Assembly (NCBI RefSeq): GCF_038002225.1
Contig: NZ_JBBOCA010000001.1
Span: 7,440,001 to 7,504,000, forward strand
Reading direction: 5' to 3'
Origin: Paenibacillus sp. FSL R7-0204
GTDB lineage: Bacteria; Bacillota; Bacilli; Paenibacillales; Paenibacillaceae
DNA length: 64,000 nucleotides
The notes under the pieces are model-generated. The model made no database searches, was not told the DNA's origin, and saw only the letters and a list, made by a program, of their open reading frames with translations. Positions 17,320-26,091 of the stretch are shown here, one piece after another. Numbering within the stretch: position 1 is the stretch's first letter; every line of letters begins with the position of its first letter. The position numbers and the translations under genes were made by a program.

Positions 17320-17664
17320 GTGTCAGATACTATGGGAAGCCGCATCCACAAACTCCGGCTGGAGAAGGGATATTCGCTATCCGAGCTTGCGGATAAGGCT
17401 GATGTGGCGAAATCATACCTCAGTAATGTGGAACGGAATATTCAATCCAACCCCTCCATTCAATTCATCGAAAAAATCGCTGACGCGCTTCAGGTATCCA
17501 TTCATGTTCTGCTGTATGGGGGACTGGCAGAGACAGAAGAACAGGCTCTGGACGGGGAATGGTTCCGGCTGGTTCAGGAGGCCATGGCCTCCGGTATAAG
17601 CAAACGTGAATTCAAGGAGTTCCTCGATTACCAGAAATGGCGCATGGAACAAAAGGACAACTAG
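17320..17664 (+). CDS. sinR: SinR-type biofilm master repressor
   Basis: 114 residues from a GTG preceded by GGAGGG. Residues 5-70 form a helix-turn-helix almost superimposable on B. subtilis SinR (LEKGYSLSELADKADVAKSY, then NPSIQFIEKIADAL). The C-terminal part carries the SinI-interaction and tetramer helix hook (SGISKREFKEFLDYQKWRMEQ), also near-identical in pattern to SinR. SinR represses matrix operons through GTTCTYT boxes, and two such sites lie upstream of the tapA-like gene. The antagonist sinI is encoded convergently at 17810-17959. Confidence 0.92.
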   Translation: MSDTMGSRIHKLRLEKGYSLSELADKADVAKSYLSNVERNIQSNPSIQFIEKIADALQVSIHVLLYGGLAETEEQALDGEWFRLVQEAMASGISKREFKEFLDYQKWRMEQKDN

Positions 17665-17740
17665 TCTTTGCATTGTATGCCACAGGGAAAACTCCGCACG
17701 GCAGGGAGGCCGCCTTCGGCGAAGGCATGCTTCAAGCGGC

Positions 17741-17785
17741 ATACAGAAAAGGCACAGCGTACCGGACGCTGTGCCTTTTCTGTAT
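17741..17785. terminator. bidirectional terminator between sinR and sinI
   Basis: A perfect 20-bp stem (ATACAGAAAAGGCACAGCGT and its complement) around a 5-nt loop. A and T runs inside the stem serve both convergent genes. Confidence 0.92.
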
Positions 17786-17809
17786 GTATCCGAACAATGA
17801 TGACCGCCC

Positions 17810-17959
17810 TTACATCGCCTGGAGTGCCTTCTCACTTAGAAACCGGCGGATCTCCTCCGCCGTGATCCCCGCCTGCTTAGCAGACATCAGCAAGTGCACC
17901 CATTCTAAATCCAGATCTACTGCCTGCAGCTCGTCATTCCCCTGGTTGGACATATCCAA
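17810..17959 (-). CDS. sinI: SinI-type antirepressor
   Basis: 49 residues from a TTG at 17959, which lies 7 nt after AGGAGG; an ATG at 17953 is the alternative. The core LDLEWVHLLMSAKQAGITAE, then EIRRFLSEK matches the SinI pattern (LDxEWxxLxxxAKxAxIxxEEIRxxL) that pairs with SinR and breaks its tetramer. It is convergent with sinR, whereas in B. subtilis sinI lies directly upstream of sinR on the same strand. Its leader holds a probable cyclic-di-GMP-I riboswitch, so antirepressor synthesis may follow cyclic-di-GMP. Confidence 0.85.
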   Translation of the reverse strand: MDMSNQGNDELQAVDLDLEWVHLLMSAKQAGITAEEIRRFLSEKALQAM

Positions 17960-17990
17960 GAAATCTCCTCCTAGAATTTTCGCGTCCCCA

Positions 17991-18084
17991 GGCAGTCCGG
18001 CCATCATAGTAGTTTTGCTACTTTGTAGTATCTCTACTTTAGATCCGAGACTTTGTGCCCCTGTCTTTCGGCAGGTTTACCTTT
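17991..18084 (-). ncRNA. probable cyclic-di-GMP-I (GEMM-I) riboswitch in the sinI leader
   Basis: Read on the minus strand, the order of conserved blocks fits the GEMM-I aptamer. AGGTAAACC is followed by a P1b hairpin with a GAAA tetraloop (TGCC-GAAA-GACA), GGGGCACAAAG (consensus GGGACGCAAAG), TCTCGGATCTAAA as the tetraloop receptor, a third variable hairpin (GTAG...CTAC) and TATGATGGCCGGACTGCC closing P1. It ends 32 nt before the sinI start, and no obvious terminator intervenes, so translational control is possible. Two core positions differ from consensus, which lowers certainty. Confidence 0.7.
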
Positions 18085-18586
18085 TACTGGACCCTTTCCA
18101 TCATGAAAGGATCTGGCAAGAATCGATGAAACCGTTCTCCGCAATAACATTATACAAGATCATACGCGATTAGTGTGTCGTTTTCTGGAATTTTTTTATG
18201 ATAAAATGTGAGGAAACTTAGCTGAAATTGCCAGCAGCTTGTATAAATATTTCCAGTTCCAAGTTCAAACACTAGCCAATAGTTTAAATATACTAAAGGG
18301 AACTCTAACTGCTCCACCTTACCGCTGCGCGCAACATCGTATAGAGACAATTACCCATTTGTATGTATAACGGGCTGTTATATGAGTTTTTTCTATTTAT
18401 GATAGTTCCGTATGAATACTGTAATGAATCATGCCAAATTGCGAACGGATTGACCGAAAGTATGAATTGATTACCCCGCCGGAAAGTAGCACAATAAGGT
18501 GAGAATGAAACCGCAAACATTTGCAGCTCCGCCAAGTGGCACACTGGATGCCTCGCGTGGAGTTTATCCGTTAGGAGGACCTATTC

Positions 18587-21454
18587 ATGGCAGTCAAAGA
18601 GCCCTATAACGACACAGTATGGAGCAAATACTACGGCCCCAACCTGGGCTACATCCAAGAAAGATATGAGCAATTTGTCAAGGACCCCTCTTCTGTTGAA
18701 CAACATTACCGCGATCTCTTCACCGTATCCGGCCCCCCTCCGTTGGCACCCGATGCCGAGAGGGCTCCAAGGCCTGCCGTATCAGCAGATGCGCAGTGGC
18801 TCAAGAAGGCCGTCAAGGCCTCGAAGCTGATCGCCAATATTCGAATATACGGCCATATGGCCGCAGACATTGACCCGCTGGAGCGCAGCACGAACCCGAT
18901 GGCCAAATGGCTGGAGCTGGAGACCTACGAGCTTACCCGCGAGGATCTTAATGCTCTGCCCGCTTCGCTGATCTGGGATAACGCCCCTGCGGATGTGCAT
19001 ACCGCGATGGATGCCGTCCACAGAATGCGCCAGGCCTATACACAGACCATTGCTTATGAATTCGGGCATGTGCATGATGAACGCGAGCTGCGCTGGCTCA
19101 ACAGCCAGGCGGAATCGATGACCTCCCCTGCCCCGCTGAATAATACAGAACGCAAAGAGCTGCTGAAGCGGCTGGTTCAGGTGGAGCATTTCGAGACCTT
19201 CCTGCACAAGACCTTCGTTGGGCAAAAGCGTTTCAGCCTGGAGGGCAATGATGCCCTTGTGCCGATGCTGGATGAGATTGTGCGGGCTGCCGCGCATGAC
19301 GGCGCAGAGCATATCCTGATGGGTATGGCCCACCGCGGAAGACTTAATGTGCTGGCTCATATTCTGGGCAAGCCTTATGATATTATTTTCTCAGAATTCC
19401 ATCATTCGCCGAACAAAGAGCTGTTCCCTTCGGAAGGCTCCATGGGCGTGACCTACGGCTGGAGCGGTGATGTGAAGTACCATCTCGGGGCTGACCGTGC
19501 CGTCCGCGAAGGCGAGACCGTACGCACCCGGATCACGCTGGCCAATAACCCGAGCCATCTTGAATTCGTCAATCCTGTCGTCGAGGGCTTCACACGCGCC
19601 GCACAGGAAGAGCGCAACGCTCCGGGACTGCCTAAGCTGAACACAAGCAAGGCCATGGCTGTGCTGATGCACGGTGATGCAGCCTTCCCTGGCGAAGGGA
19701 TTGTCGCTGAGACGCTTAATATTGGCAAATTGCAGGGTTATCAGAATGGCGGTACCGTGCATATTATCGTCAATAACCGGATCGGCTTCACCACCGAGAG
19801 CGAGGATTCCCGCTCCACCCATTATGCCAGCGACTTGGCCAAAGGGTATGAGATTCCAATCGTGCATGTCAATGCCGATGACCCGGAAGCCTGTATTGCC
19901 GCAGTCCGTCTGGCCAGTGCTTACCGCCATATGTTCAAGAAGGACTTCCTGATTGATCTGATCGGCTACCGCCGCCACGGGCATAATGAAATGGATGATC
20001 CCGAGACAACCCAGCCGATTGTGTACGGCAAAGTGCGGAACCACCCTACTGTGTACCGCGCTTATGCTGAACGCCTGGAGCGCGAGAAGGTAATCACAGC
20101 GGATGATGTGAAGAATATGATTGCGGAGGCGGAGAGCGTCCTTCAGCAGGCCTTTGACCAGATGAAGGAAGGCAAGCAAAAGAATGCCGAGTCCAAAATC
20201 GCCGTCGCACTGGATAACGACAGTCCCCAGCAGCGTCCGACAGCCTTCCCTCTGGCCGGTCTGCAGGAGATTAACCGCGAGCTGCTGCGCGTACCGGCCG
20301 GCTTCAAGGTCTATCCGAAGCTGGAACGGATTCTGCAGCGCCGCAAGGATGCACTGAATGACGGAGAGCGGGTGGACTGGGCGCTGGCAGAGACGCTTGC
20401 CTTCGCTACCATCCTGAAGGACGGCACGCCGATCCGCCTCAGCGGACAGGATTCACAGCGCGGCACCTTCGCCCACCGTCACCTGGTGCTGCATGACAGT
20501 GAGAACGGCGAACTCTATTCTCCGCTGCATCAGCTAAGTGATTCCAGCGCTTCCTTCGGCGTATACAACAGTCCGCTGTCCGAGGCCTCTGTCCTCGGCT
20601 TCGAATATGGTTATAATGTGTTCGCACCGGAGACCTTCGTCATCTGGGAGGCTCAATACGGCGACTTCGCCAATGCCGCCCAGGTCATTATCGACCAGTT
20701 CATTTCCGCCGGCCGTGCCAAGTGGACGCAGCGCAGCAATCTGACGATCCTGCTGCCTCACGGCTATGAAGGCCAAGGACCAGAACACTCCAGCGGCCGG
20801 ATGGAACGGTTCCTCCAGCTCTCCGCCGAGGAGAACTGGACTGTAGCCAACCTGACCAGCGCTGCGCAGTATTTCCATCTGCTCCGCCGTCAGGCCGCGC
20901 TCTGCGGACAACCGGATGCCCGGCCGCTGGTGATCATGGCGCCGAAGAGCCTGATCCGTAACACGCGCAGCACCTCAGCCGGAGCGGACCTCGCTTCGGG
21001 CACCTTCCAGCCGGTTCTTCCCGAGCCGCTGCTCGGCAGTAAGCCGGAAGCCGTGAAGCGCCTCGTGGTATGCAGCGGCAAGGTGGCCATCGACCTGCAG
21101 ACGGAGCTGGAGGCAACGCGCGGACAGGACTTCTCCTGGCTGCACATTTTGCGCATGGAACAGCTCTATCCGTTCCCGGAACGCGAGCTTGGCGCTCACC
21201 TTAGCGGCTTCAGCTCTCTGGAGGAGATCATCTGGGTACAGGAAGAACCGAAGAATATGGGCGGCTGGACGTATGCCGAATCCCGGCTGCGCGCCATCGC
21301 ACCGCAGAAGGTCACTGTCCAGTACATCGGCCGTCCGGACCGTTCCAGCCCGGCAAGCGGCTACGCAGATGTCCATAGCTTCGAGCAGCGGCGCATTGTC
21401 CGGGAAGCCCTGAAATTGAATGCTGCAGTGCAAGCACCTGTACCGTCTTCCTGA
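18587..21454 (+). CDS. odhA: 2-oxoglutarate dehydrogenase E1 component
   Basis: 955 residues, the normal length. The N-terminal E1o segment is present ([19 protein letters not shown]), as is [18 protein letters not shown] at about 250. The thiamine-diphosphate/Mg motif contains GDAAFPGEG and later [10 protein letters not shown]. The C-terminal transketolase-like domain ends with the [11 protein letters not shown] region. It decarboxylates 2-oxoglutarate and passes the succinyl group to the lipoyl arm of OdhB in the TCA cycle. AGGAGG precedes the ATG. odhB follows after a 59-bp gap; no dihydrolipoamide dehydrogenase gene is nearby. Confidence 0.97.
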   Translation: MAVKEPYNDTVWSKYYGPNLGYIQERYEQFVKDPSSVEQHYRDLFTVSGPPPLAPDAERAPRPAVSADAQWLKKAVKASKLIANIRIYGHMAADIDPLERSTNPMAKWLELETYELTREDLNALPASLIWDNAPADVHTAMDAVHRMRQAYTQTIAYEFGHVHDERELRWLNSQAESMTSPAPLNNTERKELLKRLVQVEHFETFLHKTFVGQKRFSLEGNDALVPMLDEIVRAAAHDGAEHILMGMAHRGRLNVLAHILGKPYDIIFSEFHHSPNKELFPSEGSMGVTYGWSGDVKYHLGADRAVREGETVRTRITLANNPSHLEFVNPVVEGFTRAAQEERNAPGLPKLNTSKAMAVLMHGDAAFPGEGIVAETLNIGKLQGYQNGGTVHIIVNNRIGFTTESEDSRSTHYASDLAKGYEIPIVHVNADDPEACIAAVRLASAYRHMFKKDFLIDLIGYRRHGHNEMDDPETTQPIVYGKVRNHPTVYRAYAERLEREKVITADDVKNMIAEAESVLQQAFDQMKEGKQKNAESKIAVALDNDSPQQRPTAFPLAGLQEINRELLRVPAGFKVYPKLERILQRRKDALNDGERVDWALAETLAFATILKDGTPIRLSGQDSQRGTFAHRHLVLHDSENGELYSPLHQLSDSSASFGVYNSPLSEASVLGFEYGYNVFAPETFVIWEAQYGDFANAAQVIIDQFISAGRAKWTQRSNLTILLPHGYEGQGPEHSSGRMERFLQLSAEENWTVANLTSAAQYFHLLRRQAALCGQPDARPLVIMAPKSLIRNTRSTSAGADLASGTFQPVLPEPLLGSKPEAVKRLVVCSGKVAIDLQTELEATRGQDFSWLHILRMEQLYPFPERELGAHLSGFSSLEEIIWVQEEPKNMGGWTYAESRLRAIAPQKVTVQYIGRPDRSSPASGYADVHSFEQRRIVREALKLNAAVQAPVPSS

Positions 21455-21513
21455 GCACAGCAAGGCGGTCATCCAATATCACGCACACCACTATATTTGG
21501 GGAGGTACGGCCT

Positions 21514-22794
21514 GTGTCCGAGATAAAAGTACCCGATTTGGGCGAATCGATTTCCGAAGGAACGATCTACAAATGGCTGGTTAAAGAGGGCGACACCGTC
21601 GGCCAGGGGGATGTGCTTGCCGAGCTTGAGACTGACAAGGTCAATCTCGAGATCAGTGCGGAGGAGGATGGCGTCATCTCCTCCATCCTGCGCCAGGCGG
21701 GCGAGAACGTTGCCGTTGGCGAAGCCATCGGCATCATCGGCAGCGCCGCCGGGGCACCGGCCGCTGGCGGCAGCCAGCCGGAAGCGGCCGCACCGCAGAG
21801 CGGCAGCGCGCCTGCTGCTGCCGCAAGTGCAGCAGCGGCTGAGCCTGCCGCTGCTGGCACTGCGGCCCTGGCTTCGCCGGGGGCGCGCAAGCTGGCGCGG
21901 GAGCGGGGCATCGACCTCGGCGAGGTCAGTGCCCGCGACCCTATCGGCCGGATCGGTCAGGCCGATGTGGATGGTCATGGCGCAGCCGGGCCACAGGCCG
22001 CTGCGCAAGCTGCTCCGGCGGCAGCCGCGCGGCCGGAGCCGGCGAAGCCCGCGCCGCAGGCAGCGGGCAAGGCGCCGCACGCCGAGGACGGCAAAGCCAC
22101 CGAGCGCAAGCGCATGTCGCGGCGGCGGCTGACGATTGCCAGCCGCCTGGTCGAAGCGCAGCAGACGGCCGCGATGCTCACCACCTTCAACGAGGTGGAC
22201 ATGACCGCCATTCTCGACATCCGCAAGCGCCGCAAGGATGCCTTCAAGGAGAAGCACGAGGTCGGACTCGGCTTCATGTCCTTCTTCACCAAGGCCGTCA
22301 TCGGCGCACTCAAGGCTTATCCGATGCTGAATGCGGAGATCGACGGAGAAGATCTCCTGCTGAAGAAATATTATGACATCGGCATTGCCGTAGCTGCCAA
22401 GGAAGGCCTGGTTGTACCGGTCGTCCGCGATGCCGACCGGCTTAGCTTCCCTGAGATCGAGCGGCGGATCGGCGAACTGGCCTCCAAGGCGCGTGCCAAT
22501 ACGCTCAGCCTGCCGGAGCTCCAGGGCGGAACCTTCACCATCACGAACGGCGGAGTATTTGGCTCCCTGCTGTCCACACCGATCCTTAACACCCCGCAGG
22601 TCGGCATTCTCGGCATGCACAAGATCCAGCTGCGCCCCATCGCGCTGGATGAGGAGCGCACGGCCAACCGTCCGATGATGTACATCGCCTTGTCCTACGA
22701 TCACCGGATCGTGGACGGATCAGAAGCGGTCAGCTTCTTGGTCAGAGTCAAGGAATTGCTGGAGGACCCGGAATCCCTGCTGCTGGAAGGTTAA
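21514..22794 (+). CDS. odhB: 2-oxoglutarate dehydrogenase E2 (dihydrolipoamide succinyltransferase)
   Basis: 426 residues from a GTG that follows GGGGAGG. A single lipoyl domain (residues 1-75) carries the modified Lys42 in [10 protein letters not shown]. An Ala/Pro-rich linker, a peripheral subunit-binding domain ([18 protein letters not shown]) and a second linker lead to the catalytic domain, which ends with the active-site [13 protein letters not shown]. It transfers the succinyl group to CoA. The linkers are unusually Ala/Gly/Pro-rich and GC-rich. The operon closes at the terminator just downstream. Confidence 0.97.
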   Translation: MSEIKVPDLGESISEGTIYKWLVKEGDTVGQGDVLAELETDKVNLEISAEEDGVISSILRQAGENVAVGEAIGIIGSAAGAPAAGGSQPEAAAPQSGSAPAAAASAAAAEPAAAGTAALASPGARKLARERGIDLGEVSARDPIGRIGQADVDGHGAAGPQAAAQAAPAAAARPEPAKPAPQAAGKAPHAEDGKATERKRMSRRRLTIASRLVEAQQTAAMLTTFNEVDMTAILDIRKRRKDAFKEKHEVGLGFMSFFTKAVIGALKAYPMLNAEIDGEDLLLKKYYDIGIAVAAKEGLVVPVVRDADRLSFPEIERRIGELASKARANTLSLPELQGGTFTITNGGVFGSLLSTPILNTPQVGILGMHKIQLRPIALDEERTANRPMMYIALSYDHRIVDGSEAVSFLVRVKELLEDPESLLLEG

Positions 22795-22838
22795 TTCTCC
22801 GGCCACACAGTTTCTCCATCCACTTATCTGATAAACAC

Positions 22839-22886
22839 AAAGGCACCCGGCGGAGCGTAACCCTACGCTTCCCGGATGCCTTTTTG
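22839..22886 (+). terminator. terminator of odhAB
   Basis: AAAGGCA..CCGG..AGCGTA and TACGCT..CCGG.TGCC form a long stem, followed by TTTTT. Confidence 0.85.
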
Positions 22887-22975
22887 CTATATCCGCTGAC
22901 TCTGACTCAGCCATACCCGCTCATACCAACATGGGCCTGTTCTCGGCAGCCCACGCACCTCCAACGTACGCCCCC

Positions 22976-23027
22976 CGTCCCATTGTGATCGGTTTTTCGA
23001 TTACATTTAGCCGACGCGGCGCACCCA
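22976..23027. repeat. H1 hairpin repeat, first copy of the array split by the IS
   Basis: The unit begins at 22984: TGTGATCGG, TTTTT, CGATTACA, then TTTAGCCGACGCGGCGCACCC. It is interrupted at its tail by the IS3-family element; the array continues at 24331. Confidence 0.8.
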
Positions 23028-23111
23028 TGGTATTATCCCCTTTAAGTAGACACTCGAAAAAACCTCATGTGTTAACATGAGGAAATGAGTGAACTTGGAG
23101 GGGATTTTGGT

Positions 23112-23414
23112 ATGGCCAAAAAGGGACAAGTGTTTCAATCGTACACGGAGGCATTCAAGAAAGAGGCTATTCAAGCCTATTTTACAGGAGGTGAGAGCTA
23201 TAAGGTCGTCTCCGACAGGTTGGGGATTGTGAACTGTACCCAGCTTAAAGTATGGGTAAAGAAATATCGGAATGGGGAGCCACTCGATACACAAAAAGGG
23301 GCAACAAGCCCTTTAAAAGGACGTCCACGTTCTACATTTGCCAGTATAGAAGAAGAACGAGATTACTTAAAGGCACAGGTGGACTACTTAAAAAAGCGGT
23401 ATCCAAATCTGTAA
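23112..23414 (+). CDS. IS150-type OrfA (helix-turn-helix)
   Basis: 100 residues from the ATG at 23112, which has GGAGGGG upstream; an ATG at 23085 is less well placed. An N-terminal helix-turn-helix (YTEAFKKEAIQAYFTGGESY, then VVSDRLGI) is followed by a leucine-zipper-like C-terminus that runs into the frameshift site. The heptamer A-AAA-AAG at 23390-23396 is in the correct zero frame for -1 slippage into OrfB. Unshifted translation stops at 23412-23414. Confidence 0.9.
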   Translation: MAKKGQVFQSYTEAFKKEAIQAYFTGGESYKVVSDRLGIVNCTQLKVWVKKYRNGEPLDTQKGATSPLKGRPRSTFASIEEERDYLKAQVDYLKKRYPNL

Positions 23415-24289
23415 AGGGAGGGAAGCTTGGACTGCACGACAAATACGCCGTAATTGAAGAACTACGTGACCAACATGGCATCACCCGCCTATTAGCCATT
23501 GCAGAGGTATCGCGGGCAAATTACTACAAGTGGCGAGGTGCAGAGGTTCGACGAATGGATGCCCATGAGCAAGAGCACGCCATTAAAGAGCATATGGTGG
23601 CTATTCACCTGGTTCATCCCTATTTCGGGTACCCTCGAATGCAGGCAGCCCTGCGGGAGGCAGGCTACCTCGTCAACCACAAGAAGGTATGGCGGCTCAT
23701 GAAAGAGCTATCGATCCAGTCTGTCATTCGCAAGAAAAGGAGTCGTGCGGGCTCTACTCCTTCCGTGGTCTACCCGAACCGATTAAAGCGTAAGTTTCAT
23801 GCGACAGCACCTCAGCAGAAGCTAGTAACGGACATCACATATATCTCAGACGGCACCCGTTTTTATTATCTGTCTGCGATTCAGGACCTCTTTAACAATG
23901 AGATTGTAGCTTGGCAGATCTCGGAGCGAAACGACGTAAACCTCGTCTTAGATACCGTTGAACAGTGGACACGGAAAAGAGACGTGTCTGAGGCCGTGCT
24001 CCATTCGGACCAAGGCTTTCAGTACACGTCTCAGGCGTACAACACACGATTAGAGGCATTCAGCGTCAAGGGCAGCCACTCTCGCAAAGCAACCTGCCTG
24101 GATAACGCCTGCATCGAATCCTTCTTTTCGCATCTGAAGACAGAAAAGTTGTACCTTCACCAGTGTAAGTCAGAAGCAGAGATTCATCAAGCCGTTGAGG
24201 AGTATATCTACTTTTACAATTACCAACGTTTTCAGGCGAAACTGAAACAGCGCGCGCCGATTGAGTATCGACACGCGCTGGCTGCTTAG
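23396..24289 (+). CDS. IS150-type transposase catalytic part (OrfB, made as OrfAB by -1 frameshift)
   Basis: About 297 residues downstream of the shift site. It has the HTH_21-like region (IKEHMVAIHLVHPYFGYPRM) and an rve integrase core. The DDE triad is complete: Asp in VTDITY, Asp in LHSDQG and Glu in ACIESFFSHLK, followed by the Lys/Arg expected in this family. The integrase_3-type C-terminus ends in YNYQRFQAKL. No internal stop was seen, so the element looks active. An in-frame ATG at 23252 exists but is not needed for the fusion product. Confidence 0.9.
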   Translation, partial: AVSKSVKGGKLGLHDKYAVIEELRDQHGITRLLAIAEVSRANYYKWRGAEVRRMDAHEQEHAIKEHMVAIHLVHPYFGYPRMQAALREAGYLVNHKKVWRLMKELSIQSVIRKKRSRAGSTPSVVYPNRLKRKFHATAPQQKLVTDITYISDGTRFYYLSAIQDLFNNEIVAWQISERNDVNLVLDTVEQWTRKRDVSEAVLHSDQGFQYTSQAYNTRLEAFSVKGSHSRKATCLDNACIESFFSHLKTEKLYLHQCKSEAEIHQAVEEYIYFYNYQRFQAKLKQRAPIEYRHALAA

Positions 24290-24330
24290 CTTTTTTCATC
24301 TGTCTACTTGACAGGGGTATGACCACCCAA

Positions 24331-24470
24331 TCCCATTGTGATCGGTTTTTCGATTACATTTAGCCCACGCAGCGCACCCCGTCCCATTGTGATCGGTTTT
24401 TCGATTACATTTGGCTGACGCGGGGCATCCGGGCCATTTGGGGTCGGTTTGCTGAATTAGGTAAGCTAAA
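24331..24470. repeat. H1 hairpin repeat, rest of the split array (three units, 51-bp period)
   Basis: Units begin at 24337, 24388 and 24439 (the last degenerate), exactly 51 bp apart. The first two are nearly identical to the copy at 22984, both in the hairpin (TGTGATCGG, TTTTT, CGATTACA) and in the tail (AGCGCACCCCGTCCCAT). Confidence 0.82.
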
Positions 24471-24548
24471 CAGATGAACGGACGACATTCTGTATTAGGC
24501 ATACTGCTCATTTTCATGCTGGAGTTGTGCCTCGAAAAATATGTTTGT

Positions 24549-24603
24549 TTTCGACCATGAAAAAAAGACCTCCCACCCGCTCACGCGGAAGTAGGACATC
24601 TCT
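24549..24603 (-). terminator. possible terminator downstream of the OFA transporter
   Basis: On the minus strand an imperfect GC-rich stem (CTTCCGCG, TGAG, CGGGTGGGAGG) is followed by TTTTTTT. It lies past the tandem repeats, about 115 bp beyond the stop codon. Confidence 0.5.
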
Positions 24604-24619
24604 TCTCCGAACTATTCTC

Positions 24620-24696
24620 TTTGTCTGTAGTACTCTTGTTTGTCTATAGTACTCTTGTTTGTCTATAGTACTCTTATTTGTCTGTACTTTCTCAAG
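24620..24696. repeat. 19-bp tandem repeat, nearly four copies
   Basis: TTTGTCTATAGTACTCTTG is repeated head to tail at 24620, 24639, 24658 and 24677, with single-base changes and a degenerate last unit. It lies just after the stop codon of the leftward transporter gene, in its 3' untranslated region. Confidence 0.85.
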
Positions 24697-24717
24697 CCGA
24701 CGTAAATCGATATATGG

Positions 24718-25968
24718 TTAAGCCGTATGCCGTGAAGGCTTCAGGCTCATTCCCTTGGCTTTGGCTGCTCTGGCTACCGGAGGCTTCAGCGAAACCGCCA
24801 GGATGCACGCCAGAATACACAGCAGCCCGATGATGTTAAAAGTGGGCTTGAACCCGCCGAGGAAGGCGGCGATGAACGAGCCGGACAGCGCGCCGATCCC
24901 GAAGCCCTGATAGATGATGCCGTAGTTCTTGCTGTGATTCTTCAGGCCGAAGAAGTCACTGACAATCGCCGGGAAGACGGTAATGTTACCGCCGAAGCAG
25001 AAGGCGATGACCGCCACACAGGCGAAGAACAGGCCATAGCTCAGTGTGGCATAGCTGAGGGTAAACATCGCCATAGCCGTTACCGCCAGCGTGATACTAA
25101 TCAGCTTGGTGCGGCTTACCCGGTCGGATAATGCGCCAAGAATCAGGCGTCCGGCCGTATTGAAAATAGCGATCATCGCTACAGCGTTTGCCGCCGTCGC
25201 CACATCCATACCCGCCAGCTGCACACCGATATCCTTCACGATTCCGATCAGATAGAGGCCGCTCATGCAGGCGGTGAAGAAGATCACGAACAGCAGGTAT
25301 GCTTCCTTCGTACGGAGCATTTCTTTTACCGTATAATCCTTAGGCAGAAGTGCAGCCCCGGAGGCGGCCAGCTTCGGGTTGCCTATGACAGGCGCAGCAG
25401 CCGGAGCCTCCCGGATCAGCAGCGAGCCAACAAGGATCATCATCATAACTATAAGGCCCCAGTATAGAAAAGCATTCGACACCCCCGCCGATTCAATCAG
25501 GCCGCCGTTGATATATTTGAAGATCAGACTGCCCGTTCCGTAAGCACCCACGGACACCCCGGAGATCAGTCCCTTATTCTTCGGGAACCACTTCATCAGA
25601 TTGGACAGCGAAGTAATGTACGCCGTTCCGTCCGCATACCCGACCACTACGCCAGCCAGCAGGTAGAACATCGGCAGGGAACTGGCCTGTGAGCTTAGAA
25701 TCAGCCCCAGCCCCAGCAGAATGCCGGAAGCTGCGGTCAGTCTGCGGAGACCGAACCGGTCCTGCAGCTTGCCTGCGAACAGTGTGGCGAAGGCCAAGGC
25801 AAAGCTGGTAATAGAAAACGTTATCGAAACTGAGCTAAGCTCAAAACCAAATGTACTGACAAGATGTGCATTGAACAGGCTCCAGGTGTAGATGGTACCA
25901 AGTCCCATTTGCATAATTACTGTACCTAGTACGATGAGCCACCGTTTACTGGTCATAGTCGTTGTCAT
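24718..25968 (-). CDS. OFA-family MFS transporter (YhjX-like)
   Basis: 416 residues with 12 predicted helices. The N-terminus QMGLGTIYTWSLFNAHL is characteristic of the oxalate/formate antiporter family, as are the loops GKLQDRFGLRR and GALSDRVSRTK. Members move small monocarboxylates or dicarboxylates. In E. coli the family member YhjX is induced by the LytS/LytTR-type system YpdAB in response to pyruvate. Here a LytS/LytTR pair lies immediately upstream on the same strand, so a pyruvate-related role is a reasonable inference. A 123-bp gap separates the two units. Confidence 0.85.
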   Translation of the reverse strand: MTTTMTSKRWLIVLGTVIMQMGLGTIYTWSLFNAHLVSTFGFELSSVSITFSITSFALAFATLFAGKLQDRFGLRRLTAASGILLGLGLILSSQASSLPMFYLLAGVVVGYADGTAYITSLSNLMKWFPKNKGLISGVSVGAYGTGSLIFKYINGGLIESAGVSNAFLYWGLIVMMMILVGSLLIREAPAAAPVIGNPKLAASGAALLPKDYTVKEMLRTKEAYLLFVIFFTACMSGLYLIGIVKDIGVQLAGMDVATAANAVAMIAIFNTAGRLILGALSDRVSRTKLISITLAVTAMAMFTLSYATLSYGLFFACVAVIAFCFGGNITVFPAIVSDFFGLKNHSKNYGIIYQGFGIGALSGSFIAAFLGGFKPTFNIIGLLCILACILAVSLKPPVARAAKAKGMSLKPSRHTA

Positions 25969-26091
25969 GGTGATTCCTTCTTTCTCTTTCGAAGTCGCTT
26001 CAAGGCTTACTTTGCCTCTTCATTGTAGCGAAAGGAGCTCCTTCTGAGAGAAATCCGGAATGAGATGACACTGACAGGGAATGAACTGCCG

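Larger units (their letters stand above)
23028..24325 (+). mobile_element. intact IS3-family (IS150-group) insertion sequence
   Basis: 1298 bp starting TGGTATTATCCCC and ending GGGGTATGACCA. The imperfect terminal repeats share CCCC and AAGTAGACA and have the family's TG...CA ends. A 4-bp direct repeat CCCA flanks it (23024-23027 and 24326-24329). Removing the element and one CCCA restores an exact 51-bp spacing between the flanking H1 repeats, which independently confirms both boundaries. It carries orfA and orfB with a -1 frameshift site. Confidence 0.92.

Noticed and set aside
21469..22704. 411-codon minus-strand frame opposite odhB
   Set aside because: odhB has all E2 motifs and a proper start; the reverse frame has none.
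23085..24289. Frameshifted (broken) transposase
   Set aside because: The shift coincides with a canonical A-AAA-AAG site in the right frame, the DDE residues are intact and no other stop occurs, so this is programmed frameshifting in an intact IS.
22976..24470. CRISPR array made of short palindromic repeats with about 27-bp spacers
   Set aside because: The spacers are themselves conserved between units, copy number is small and no cas genes are near, so these are tandem repeats and not CRISPR.
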